From JALCLA01 sp965653565 (lineage in GTDB: Bacteria; Pseudomonadota; Gammaproteobacteria; Xanthomonadales; Xanthomonadaceae): a stretch of 62,148 nucleotides of DNA. Of this stretch, positions 55,569-62,148 are shown in pieces; within the stretch, counting starts at the first letter, position 1, and every line of letters starts with the position of its first letter. Under the pieces are notes generated by a model that did not search any database, was not told where the DNA came from, and worked only from the letters and a program-made list of their open reading frames with translations. The position numbers were made by a program, and so were the translations under genes. The stretch is taken from contig CBFHAI010000027.1 of assembly GCA_965653565.1 (NCBI GenBank), positions 1 to 62,148 of the forward strand. The letters run 5' to 3'.

Positions 55569-56359
55569 CGGCCGATCTCCCGAGCGGAATTCCCATGGAT
55601 TCGGAGCCCGCATTTTTCTTCGACCTCGATGGCACCTTGGCCGATATCGCTGCGTGCCCCGATCAGGTGACGGTTCCAACGCCCGTCATTGCATTGCTCG
55701 ATCGATTGTCCACGGCCGTGGAGGGCGCGGTGGCGATCCTCAGTGGCCGCAGCATCGAACAGATCGACGCCTTGATCGCCCCGCTTCTTTTGCCCGCCGC
55801 CGGACTGCATGGCGCGGATTTGCGCCTGCCCGGCGGGCGTCGCCTTCGATTCGAGCCTTCGCCGTACATTCGCAGCGTGGTCAAAGGGGGTATCGCTAGT
55901 CTCGTCCTGCCGCCGGGCGCGTGGGTGGAAGACAAGGCCGGTGTCGCGTTCGCATTGCACCATCGCCAGGCCGATGGCGCGAGTGAGGTCCTGTTGCAAG
56001 CCGCGCACCGGATCGCATCGCAAACGCATGGCGGATACACCGTTCTGCGCGGAGACTGCGTCGTCGAACTGTTGCCGGCCGGGCGCACGAAAGGCACGGC
56101 CCTGCGTCGGCTCATGGAGACCGATGCCTTCCTCGATCGCACGCCCGTGGTACTAGGCGACGACCATACCGACGAGCACGCGTTTGCCGAGGCAAAGCTG
56201 TGGGAGGGTACGGCCATTGGCGTCGGCCTTCGCGAGTCCGCCGGTGCCGACCTGCAGCTTTGCAATCCGGACGCTGTGCAGACCTGGCTGGCCAACGTTA
56301 CCGCCGAGATGGAATCGCGGGCGATGGGCCGATGGCTTTGCGGTGAGTGTGCCGCATGA
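55565..56359 (+). CDS. otsB: Trehalose-6-phosphate phosphatase
   Basis: 264 residues of HAD phosphatase. The nucleophile motif is FFFDLDGTLADIA, followed by AILSGRSIEQIDALI, LHGADLRLPGG and the closing VVLGDDHTDEHAF motif. It removes the phosphate from trehalose-6-phosphate in the cytoplasm, the second step of trehalose synthesis used against osmotic and drying stress. ATG 55565 overlaps the small upstream gene; the in-frame stretch before it is Arg-rich shadow sequence. It overlaps otsA by 4 bp. Confidence 0.95.
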   Translation: MTADLPSGIPMDSEPAFFFDLDGTLADIAACPDQVTVPTPVIALLDRLSTAVEGAVAILSGRSIEQIDALIAPLLLPAAGLHGADLRLPGGRRLRFEPSPYIRSVVKGGIASLVLPPGAWVEDKAGVAFALHHRQADGASEVLLQAAHRIASQTHGGYTVLRGDCVVELLPAGRTKGTALRRLMETDAFLDRTPVVLGDDHTDEHAFAEAKLWEGTAIGVGLRESAGADLQLCNPDAVQTWLANVTAEMESRAMGRWLCGECAA

Positions 56360-57732
56360 AGCACGGGCGGCTGGTTGTCGTTTCAAACCGTGTGGCCACG
56401 GGCGGAGAGGTCAAGCCCGGTGGTCTTGCCATGGCGATGCAGGCGGCGCTCCAGGATCACGGCGGTGTCTGGTTCGGCTGGAATGGAACCATCGCCCCGG
56501 CTGACTGCTGGACGTTGCACCGCGAGCGCTCAGGGCCAGTCGAATACGTCACGATGGGGCTGAACCGGCAGGATCACGATGACTATTACGCCGGCTACGC
56601 GAACAGAGCGTTGTGGCCTCTGCTGCATTTCCGTCCCAGCCTGGTCAATCACACTCGTGCCACCCTCGCCGGCTATCTGCGGGTGAACGCCTTGATGGCA
56701 GATCGCCTCGCGGCATTGCTGGAGCCCGACGATGTCGTCTGGATCCATGATTACCATCTGATGCCGCTTGGCCAAATGCTGCGCGAGCGCGGCGTGCGGA
56801 ATCGGATCGGCTTTTTCCTCCACACGCCGCTGCCGCCGCGTGAGCTGCTCGTGATGCTCCCCGACCATCAGCAGGTTTTCGGGGCGTTGACGGCGTGCGA
56901 CCTGGTCGGATTCCAGACCGACGATGATGCCGCGGCGTTTCGCGGTTACGTCGAGGCCGAGAAGATCGATGCCCGGCACCCGTTCCGGGCGGACACATTC
57001 CCGATCGGCATCGATACGCGGTTCGTGGAGGCCCAGTCCATCCGTTCTGCCGCGAGTGCAGCTGTCCGTGCGCTGCGCGAAAGTCTGGCAGGGCGGTCCC
57101 TGATCGTCGGCGTCGACCGGCTGGACTACAGCAAGGGACTGGCGGAACGGTTCAACGCGTATGCACACCTCTTGCGCTCGTGTCCGCACATCCGGCGCAG
57201 TGTCAGCTTGCTGCAGATCGCGCCGCCGAGCCGGGGAGAAGTGCATGAATACCGCGCCGTCCGCCGGGAGCTGGAAAGAATCGCGGGCCACGTCAATGGC
57301 GAATTTGCCGATGCCGATTGGGTTCCCATCCGCTACCTCAACAAGTCGTTCCCGCATGCGGTGCTGATGGGCTACTACCGATCGGCACGCGTGGGGCTGG
57401 TGACACCATTGCGCGACGGGATGAACCTGGTGGCGAAGGAGTATCTCGCCGCCCAGGATCCAGCGGATCCCGGCGTACTCGTTCTGAGCAAGTTCGCCGG
57501 CGCCGCCCGGGAACTCCCGAGCGCGCTGCTCGTCAATCCCCATGATGTCGAGTCCACCGCGGAGGCGCTGCGCGAAGCGCTCGCGATGCCGCTCGAGGAG
57601 CGGCAGCAACGCTGGCACAGCGCGATGCAAACGCTGCGCGCAAACGATATCGTTTCGTGGCGACGATCGTTCCTGTCCGCTCTGCAACGTTCTTCGGGCG
57701 CGGCAACCAGCGACACGATGCTGGCGGCGTGA
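56356..57732 (+). CDS. otsA: Trehalose-6-phosphate synthase
   Basis: 458 residues of GT20 glycosyltransferase. Visible are LVVVSNRVATGGEVKPGGLA at the N-terminus, VWIHDYHLMPLGQML, FFLHTPLPPRELL, VGVDRLDYSKGLAERF, PLRDGMNLVAKEYLAAQ and LVLSKFAGAARELPSALLVN. It joins UDP-glucose and glucose-6-phosphate into trehalose-6-phosphate in the cytoplasm. The ATG overlaps the otsB stop, and the otsB-otsA pair follows the small DUF2188-like gene in one unit. It converges with the DUF5985 gene, whose stop is only 5 bp away, so transcripts may meet here. Confidence 0.96.
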   Translation: MKHGRLVVVSNRVATGGEVKPGGLAMAMQAALQDHGGVWFGWNGTIAPADCWTLHRERSGPVEYVTMGLNRQDHDDYYAGYANRALWPLLHFRPSLVNHTRATLAGYLRVNALMADRLAALLEPDDVVWIHDYHLMPLGQMLRERGVRNRIGFFLHTPLPPRELLVMLPDHQQVFGALTACDLVGFQTDDDAAAFRGYVEAEKIDARHPFRADTFPIGIDTRFVEAQSIRSAASAAVRALRESLAGRSLIVGVDRLDYSKGLAERFNAYAHLLRSCPHIRRSVSLLQIAPPSRGEVHEYRAVRRELERIAGHVNGEFADADWVPIRYLNKSFPHAVLMGYYRSARVGLVTPLRDGMNLVAKEYLAAQDPADPGVLVLSKFAGAARELPSALLVNPHDVESTAEALREALAMPLEERQQRWHSAMQTLRANDIVSWRRSFLSALQRSSGAATSDTMLAA

Positions 57733-57736
57733 CGAC

Positions 57737-58000
57737 TCAGCGATCGCGGCGGCGCGGCCAGTTTTTTTCGATCAGGGCCCAAAGCAAGAGGAGGTACGAC
57801 AGCAAACGCACGCCGTAATAGTAGCTAGCGTCGTCGGGAAGACCGCTTGCGGCAAAGAAGCAGCGATTGGCGGCCTCGATTGCGAAAGACAGGGCGAACC
57901 AAAGAAACAGCCGGTCGCCGGTCCGCTGCCAGAACTGGAAGAAAGCAAGCGCGGCCATCGCGCACCCCATGGCGAACGCACCGAGCAGGAAAGAATTCAT
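57737..58000 (-). CDS. DUF5985-family small membrane protein (1)
   Basis: 87 residues with three hydrophobic helices: MNSFLLGAFAMGCAMAALAF, LFLWFALSFAIEAANRCFFA and YYYGVRLLSYLLLLWALIEK. The layout (a W/F-rich loop with RTGDRLFLWF between helices 1 and 2) fits the DUF5985 family of short inner-membrane proteins. It follows its relative at 58002 with one base between them. The function is unknown. The close pairing of two such proteins suggests a hetero-oligomer. Confidence 0.75.
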   Translation of the reverse strand: MNSFLLGAFAMGCAMAALAFFQFWQRTGDRLFLWFALSFAIEAANRCFFAASGLPDDASYYYGVRLLSYLLLLWALIEKNWPRRRDR

Positions 58001-58001
58001 T

Positions 58002-58262
58002 TCAACGCTCTTGAATGAGGATGCCGTACAGCAGGATGCCGATCGCCAGCACGTTCACGATCAACCGCAGCGTGACGAATTCGAACGGCGGGCCCTGGAT
58101 TCGATCGACGATCAGCAGCGCGTTGACAAACGAGAGCAGGGAGAAGCACAGACCAACCGACAGCTGCATGGGCGATCGAGACCGGTGCCAAGCGCGCATC
58201 ATGATGACGCCGATGGCGGCGGCGGTCAGGAGCCCCAGCACATGGATCGCCAGGAGCATCAT
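58002..58262 (-). CDS. DUF5985-family small membrane protein (2)
   Basis: 86 residues with three hydrophobic helices (IHVLGLLTAAAIGVIMMRAW, LSVGLCFSLLSFVNALLIVD, LRLIVNVLAIGILLYGILI) and the R-S-R-S-x-x-Q-L-x-x-G-L-C-F element common in DUF5985. Its start overlaps the stop of the helix-turn-helix gene by 4 bp, and the next DUF5985 gene begins 1 bp after its stop. All three are one operon. The function is unknown. Confidence 0.8.
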   Translation of the reverse strand: MMLLAIHVLGLLTAAAIGVIMMRAWHRSRSPMQLSVGLCFSLLSFVNALLIVDRIQGPPFEFVTLRLIVNVLAIGILLYGILIQER

Positions 58263-58639
58263 TTTCTCCGACCTACGCGGAATGCATCCGCAAGACGCTG
58301 GACTGCACTGCCTTCATAGGCGTGCACCAACCGGGTCACTTCAACAACGTGCCGCGAGTAGACTTCAACCAGCTCCCGGACCGCGGAAACCATCGCCTGG
58401 TCCGTGGTGGCGAGTCTCGCGCTAGGTCGCTGCGCATCGACCAATTCCAGCAAGCTCGACTGCACCAAGTCCAGAAGAATGGACTGCGCCGTCCGTGTCG
58501 GGATGTACAGTCGCTGCGCAAGCTCGGCGGGGCGCCACGCATGCGATGGGCACGAATGAGCGAGCACTAGAGTCTCGAGATGCGGGATAGTCGGGATGTG
58601 CGCAAAGATCAAGCGTCGCGCGGCTTCCGGCAAAGACAT
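58259..58639 (-). CDS. Helix-turn-helix regulator leading the DUF5985 pair
   Basis: 126 residues. Residues ~35-75 form a winged helix (RPAELAQRLYIPTRTAQSIL, LDLVQSSLLELV). The C-terminal half is helical (TTDQAMVSAVRELVEVYSRH, VVEVTRLVHAYEGSAVQRL) and may bind a ligand or dimerise. It is the first gene of a three-gene operon with the two membrane proteins, and probably controls it. The signal is unknown. Confidence 0.7.
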   Translation of the reverse strand: MSLPEAARRLIFAHIPTIPHLETLVLAHSCPSHAWRPAELAQRLYIPTRTAQSILLDLVQSSLLELVDAQRPSARLATTDQAMVSAVRELVEVYSRHVVEVTRLVHAYEGSAVQRLADAFRVGRRK

Positions 58640-58761
58640 GACGCATGGGCTTTGTTGAAGTTATCGAATCCTAGCATCCTGCGGAGGAGCTCCGAATGGT
58701 GCGGGACCCGAGAATTCCGCCCGGAAACACGTACCAAGTCACGCGCTCGCTCATTGGTAGC

Positions 58762-60297
58762 CTAGTGCAGCCGTGACACGAACCACAGGCCGGTCAGCGT
58801 GAGCACGATCGTATAGGGAAGCGCCATCCAAATCATGCGGCCGTAGCCCAACCGGATCGCCGGCGCCAGCGCCGAGGTGAGGAGGAACAGGAAAGCAGCC
58901 TGACCATTGGGCGTGGCGACGCTCGGGATGTTGGTGCCCGTATTGACGGCGATGGCCAACAACTCGAATTGCTCGCGCGTGATTTGCGAGGTCGCGAGGG
59001 CCGCCTGCAGTTCCTTGACGTACACCGTCGCCACGAAGACATTGTCGCTGATGGCCGACAGCGCGCCGTTGGCCAGATACATCAGAGTCAACTGCTGCGA
59101 GCCGTCGAAGTCGAGCACCCATCGGATGACGGGCTGGAACAGCCCCTGCTCCTGGATCACGGCGACGATCGCGAAGAAGGTCACCAGCAAGGCGGTGAAC
59201 GGCATGGCCTCTTCGAACGCGGGTCCGATGCGGTGCTCCTCGACGATGCCGCACAACGCGGTGGCGATCACGATCACGCTCAGGCCGATCAAGCCGACTT
59301 CCGCCAAGTGCAGCAACAGACCAACGACGAGGAAACCTGCGGCGATGCCCTGAGCGACCAGCCGGACGCGTTCGGCGCGGGTTCGGCTTGCGCGCTCGCG
59401 GGCGACGAAGTCCTGCATGACGCGGCGCACCGGCTCCGGCAGTGGTTCGCCATAGCCGAACCAGCGCAGTCTTTCGAGCAGATAGCAAAGCAGCAGGCCC
59501 GCGATCAGCACGGGGACCGTGACAGGACTCATACGCTGCGCGAACTCAACGAACTGCCAGCCGGCTGCCTCGCCGATCACGAGATTCTGCGGCTCGCCGA
59601 CCAGCGTGCAGACGCCGCCCAGGGCCGTGCCGATCGCCGCGTGCATCACGAGACTCTGCAGGAAACGCCGGAATCGTTCGAGATCCTCACTCGATGCCGG
59701 ATCAACCAATCCGTCATCGTCGTGGTCGTGCGTCTCGTCCTCGAAGTCGCGGCCCGAAGCGACCCGGTGATACAGCGTGTAGAACGTCATCGCGGCCGTG
59801 ACCACGACCGCGACCACCGTCAGCGCATCGAGGAAGGCCGACAACAGCGCCGACACGCCGCAGAAGACCAGGCTCAGCACCGCCTTGGAACGCACCCGCA
59901 CGAGCAGGCCGGTGAACACGAAGCGAAGCAGCTCTCGCAGGAAGTAGATGCCGGCGACCATGAACATCAACAGCAGGATCACCGGGAAGTTCGCTTCGAC
60001 TTCGTGGGCGACGTGATCAGCCGTGGTCAGGCCCATCAGCAAGGCCTCGATTGCGAGCAGGCCGGCGGGCTGGAGCGGATAGCATTTCAGCGCCAGTGCG
60101 AGGGCGCCGATGAATTCAACCAGGATCGCCCAGCCGGCGACGGTCGGGCCGAAGGCGGCCAACAGCAGTGGATTGACCAGAAGCACGGCGAGGAGCGATG
60201 CCTTGTACCACTCCGGCGCCCGGCCGAGGAAAAGTCTGAAGATCGTGCGTCCCCAAGGCGCGTCCTCTGCCTGCAACTGCGTTCCACGATCTGCCAT
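58762..60297 (-). CDS. nhaB: Sodium/proton antiporter NhaB
   Basis: 511 residues, matching the E. coli family length and motifs: PEWYKASLLAVLLVNPLLL, LALALKCYPLQPAGLLAIEA, LSAFLDALTVVAVVVTAAMTF, GGVCTLVGEPQNLVIGEAAG, GEPLPEPVRRVMQDF, SISDNVF-like SAISDNVFVATVY and NTGTNIPSVATPNGQAAFLF. It exchanges internal Na+ for external H+ in the inner membrane. AAGGAGAG lies a few bases before the ATG at 60297, which fixes the start; residues upstream of it in frame are not family-like. No regulator is adjacent. Confidence 0.96.
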   Translation of the reverse strand: MADRGTQLQAEDAPWGRTIFRLFLGRAPEWYKASLLAVLLVNPLLLAAFGPTVAGWAILVEFIGALALALKCYPLQPAGLLAIEALLMGLTTADHVAHEVEANFPVILLLMFMVAGIYFLRELLRFVFTGLLVRVRSKAVLSLVFCGVSALLSAFLDALTVVAVVVTAAMTFYTLYHRVASGRDFEDETHDHDDDGLVDPASSEDLERFRRFLQSLVMHAAIGTALGGVCTLVGEPQNLVIGEAAGWQFVEFAQRMSPVTVPVLIAGLLLCYLLERLRWFGYGEPLPEPVRRVMQDFVARERASRTRAERVRLVAQGIAAGFLVVGLLLHLAEVGLIGLSVIVIATALCGIVEEHRIGPAFEEAMPFTALLVTFFAIVAVIQEQGLFQPVIRWVLDFDGSQQLTLMYLANGALSAISDNVFVATVYVKELQAALATSQITREQFELLAIAVNTGTNIPSVATPNGQAAFLFLLTSALAPAIRLGYGRMIWMALPYTIVLTLTGLWFVSRLH

Positions 60298-60451
60298 GCC
60301 TCTCCTTCTGGATGCTGAGCACGATTGCTCGTGCAATGCTGCGCGTGGCGCATTTCGATGATGATAGCGACCGGTACCGAGTTTCGCCCGGCGGCGCCCG
60401 GTAGCAGGGTCGCGACTCCCCTCGAGCCGGCCAAATCACGACCCGCCTTCT

Positions 60452-60773
60452 TTCGCGCTGATCACCAACGACGCCGTGGTCCTCGGATGCTGTTGGCCAT
60501 CCTCGCGTTCGCCTTCGTGACCGCGCACCGCGCATCCGGCTTGGAAGCGGCTCGACACCGACGTCCCCTCGCTGCTGCTGTGCCGCTTTACTCCTGGCCT
60601 GCTCAATACGCTCGGTGTGATCGGCGGGAACGCCTCGCAGCTGTATCGCATGGTGGACTACCTTACTGCCCGCGTCGCTGGTGTTGCTGACGCGGTCGTG
60701 CGACCTGGGCGGTATCGGCCGGCTGGCTGACGGGCGTGTTGCTGCGCGTCGTCAGCGGGCAGTGATGCCGTAA
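60452..60773 (+). pseudogene. Frameshifted, truncated relic of a DUF819-family membrane protein gene
   Basis: Reading across frames gives FALITNDAVVLG, then (shift near 60486) MLLAILAFAFVTAHRASG, then (shift near 60537) WKRLDTDVPSLLLCRFTPGL with LNTLGVIGGNASQLYRMVDY, then (shift near 60662) LLPASLVLLTRSCDLGGIGR. In that order these match the N-terminal part of DUF819 (YjcL-like) inner-membrane proteins. Three frame changes and the loss of the rest of the ~380-residue protein make it non-functional. It ends at TAA 60771-60773. It lies head-to-head with nhaB, in a gap otherwise free of genes (60298-60807). Confidence 0.7.
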
Positions 60774-60807
60774 GTTCCGTGCCGCGGATGCGGCGCGGAA
60801 AGACCGA

Positions 60808-61185
60808 TCAGCGTCCCGCCGTCGCCTCACTCAACAAAGACACCTGCAGCTCCAGGCGCTTGATCTCGCGCACCAGCCGGTTGGCTTCCATGCGGCTCGC
60901 CATGACGGTCTTCGACAGCGTGGTGACCTGAAACAGGAAGAGCGCGAGCACGCCCCACTGGATCGCCGTCACGGCTTCCACGGTCCCGAACATTCGCCAG
61001 ATGGCGTAGAGGCCACCGACAAAGGCGAGCAGGTTGGCGGCGTTGACGATCCACATCACCCATGCCGTGGGGCCGCGGAACAGCCCCAGTGCCTGAGTGA
61101 AGTATCCGGGCTCGCTGTGCTGCGCCAGCAGGGCGCGATCTTCGTCGGTCAGCGCACGGCCAATGAGGTCATCGATCTTGTTCAT
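60808..61185 (-). CDS. DUF6768-like membrane protein paired with a sigma factor
   Basis: 125 residues. The N-terminus (MNKIDDLIGRALTDEDRALL) is cytoplasmic; two hydrophobic helices follow (AWVMWIVNAANLLAFVGGLY; IQWGVLALFLFQVTTLS), then MEANRLVREIKRLELQVSLL, which is the typical end of DUF6768 proteins. These are usually encoded just after an ECF sigma gene, as here (ATGA overlap), and may act as membrane anti-sigma factors or effectors. That role is inference. AAGGAAAA lies before the ATG at 61185. Confidence 0.83.
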   Translation of the reverse strand: MNKIDDLIGRALTDEDRALLAQHSEPGYFTQALGLFRGPTAWVMWIVNAANLLAFVGGLYAIWRMFGTVEAVTAIQWGVLALFLFQVTTLSKTVMASRMEANRLVREIKRLELQVSLLSEATAGR

Positions 61186-61739
61186 GGTGATTTTCCTTCC
61201 AGTAGTTCGCGCACCTTGCGGCGCGCGTGCATCAGCCGGGTCTTGACCGTCCCCGGCGGAACGTCGAGGGCGACGGCGATTTCCGCCACGCCCAATTCTT
61301 CGAGGTAGAACAGAGACAGCGCGGCGCGCTGCGGGCCCGGCAAGGTCCGGATGGCATCGAGGACCGCCCGCACTTCGGCGGCCTCTTCGCCCGCTGGCGC
61401 TGTGGCAGCTTGCAGCGCCAGCACCTCGTCGTTCTCGGCATGCGAGACAGGTTCGGACGCCAGTCGCGTCGTCGCGCGCTGGCACCGCCGAGTGACGATG
61501 CGGAAGGCCCAGGCGGGGAACGCGGCCACGTCCTCGAGACGCGCCAGGCCGCGCAGGATGTCGATCCACGCCTCCTGCACCGCGTCGCGAGCCCGTTCGG
61601 CGTCGCCCACGACGCGCCAGGCATGGCGCACGAGGCGCGGCTGCCAGCGCGCGATCAGCCGAGCGAGCGCAGGTGCGTCGCCGGCGATCGCCGACGCCAC
61701 CAGGTATTCGTCAAGAATCCGCTCGCTGCCCCGGACCAC
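61182..61739 (-). CDS. ECF RNA polymerase sigma factor
   Basis: 185 residues. Region 2 contains ALARLIARWQPRLVRHAWRV, DAVQEAWIDILRGLARLED and FPAWAFRIVTRRC; region 4 contains LPGPQRAALSLFYLEELGVA and EIAVALDVPPGTVKTRLMHA. The start is GTG at 61739 with GAGGAGG 6-7 bp upstream, stronger support than any downstream ATG. It is co-translated with the DUF6768-like gene. It is a separate type from the sigma factor at 46680. Its promoter should lie in 61740-61945, which otherwise holds nothing I recognise. Confidence 0.93.
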   Translation of the reverse strand: MVRGSERILDEYLVASAIAGDAPALARLIARWQPRLVRHAWRVVGDAERARDAVQEAWIDILRGLARLEDVAAFPAWAFRIVTRRCQRATTRLASEPVSHAENDEVLALQAATAPAGEEAAEVRAVLDAIRTLPGPQRAALSLFYLEELGVAEIAVALDVPPGTVKTRLMHARRKVRELLEGKSP

Positions 61740-61944
61740 TGCCTGCCTCCTCGTCTGTCTCGAACCAAGGTGTCCGATACAGGGCTAGCCGGTTCAATCA
61801 TGGGCAACGGAGTGGTTCCGGTGGGGCGACCGTCCTTCCCGGCCCAACACGATAGGTGGGCGGCGGGAAGTTCGCGCGAAGCAGTTTGGCGCTCTGCGGA
61901 GCAGATCACCAAGTTCCGAGGCCTATCGTGTCCACGTCCTCGCG

Positions 61945-62148
61945 GTGACACGATTTGATGTCGAACTGACAGGATTAAAGGAACTCGATACCGGCAAGAA
62001 ACGTTTCGCCACTCGACTTCGTGGAACCATAGTTGTCCTCATGGCGTTCGACTATGAGTTTTTCCATCAGCATGTGGCACGAGCGAATAGACCCGGCGGT
62101 CTCAACCAGTCGATGCAACGCTTACGCTCAGCACCTGGGCTGGCGTTT
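61945..62148. other. Low-GC right edge with ambiguous open frames
   Basis: GC drops to about half here. A plus-strand frame opens at GTG 61945 and runs 68 codons off the edge (LKELDTGKKRFATRLRGTIV, MAFDYEFFHQHVARAN), using codons rare in this genome (AGA, ATA, TTA). A minus-strand frame, 62118-61975, gives a 47-residue end (LMEKLIVERHEDNYGSTKSS). Neither has a family or a ribosome binding site. The segment could be a foreign insertion edge or another assembly join. Confidence 0.3.

Noticed and set aside
60325..60690. Intact 121-residue protein upstream of nhaB
   Set aside because: Only its middle part resembles a membrane helix; the rest is out-of-frame DUF819 remnant sequence.

Overview
The window is high-GC DNA from a gammaproteobacterium, most probably of the Xanthomonadales/Lysobacterales (Rhodanobacteraceae-like, in the manner of Dokdonella). 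The evidence is the NhaB, OtsAB, RecBCD, FPR and Ada types, the DUF5985 and DUF6768 genes, a CGGGAAT intergenic repeat, and a set of large secreted proteins that share a very short C-terminal motif. I see no rRNA, tRNA, CRISPR array, prophage or complete insertion sequence. Most genes sit in tight units with 1-8 bp start/stop overlaps. The placement is a judgement from reading proteins, not from a database search.

Layout. 1-235: the end of a lower-GC reading frame whose Cys/Val repeats look planctomycete-like; this may be an assembly join. 245-3170: GbsR/MarR regulator and a short-Q-loop cytochrome bd-type quinol oxidase (cydAB). 3192-6993 (minus): a small KTSC-like protein, FdhD with an extra N-terminal helix-turn-helix-like segment, and a YdeP/FdhF-like molybdopterin oxidoreductase. 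7092-15827: recC-recB-recD. 15837-18598: ferredoxin-NADP reductase (minus), then ada overlapping a 2OG-Fe(II) oxygenase.

18787-31879 is the first secreted-protein block: a metalloprotease, a strong terminator, a right-handed beta-helix/Ig-like protein, a CadC-like membrane regulator with TPR-like repeats, and a 1673-residue subtilisin-family protease. 32080-37100: a TPR plus double winged-helix regulator, a beta-propeller protein, a DUF899 protein, a membrane protein, and a MarR regulator with a clear palindromic operator facing a CPBP membrane protease. 37148-38206: HxlR regulator and a divergent secreted protein. 38242-49719 is the second secreted block: a four-gene minus-strand operon built around a Peptidase_S74 protein, two beta-helix proteins, an ECF sigma factor coupled to a Ser/Thr kinase with TPR-like repeats, and a globin. 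50000-57732: phosphopantetheinyl transferase, a possible copper-protein relic, a two-component system, a YbdK-like ligase, a small DUF2188-like protein and otsB-otsA. 57737-61739 (minus): two DUF5985 membrane proteins with a helix-turn-helix protein, nhaB, and an ECF sigma factor with a DUF6768 protein; a frameshifted DUF819 relic lies upstream of nhaB. The last ~200 bp are lower in GC and unexplained.

The most interesting signal is the C-terminal motif [IL]-F-x-[DNS]-G-[FL]-E. It ends, or nearly ends, five otherwise unrelated signal-peptide proteins here (at 24258, 31876, 39343 on the minus strand, 44042 and 49252). It has no hydrophobic helix and no basic tail, so it is unlike PEP-CTERM, LPXTG or MYXO-CTERM signals; it may be a short sorting or secretion tag. 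The tagged genes cluster around regulators with TPR-like repeats.
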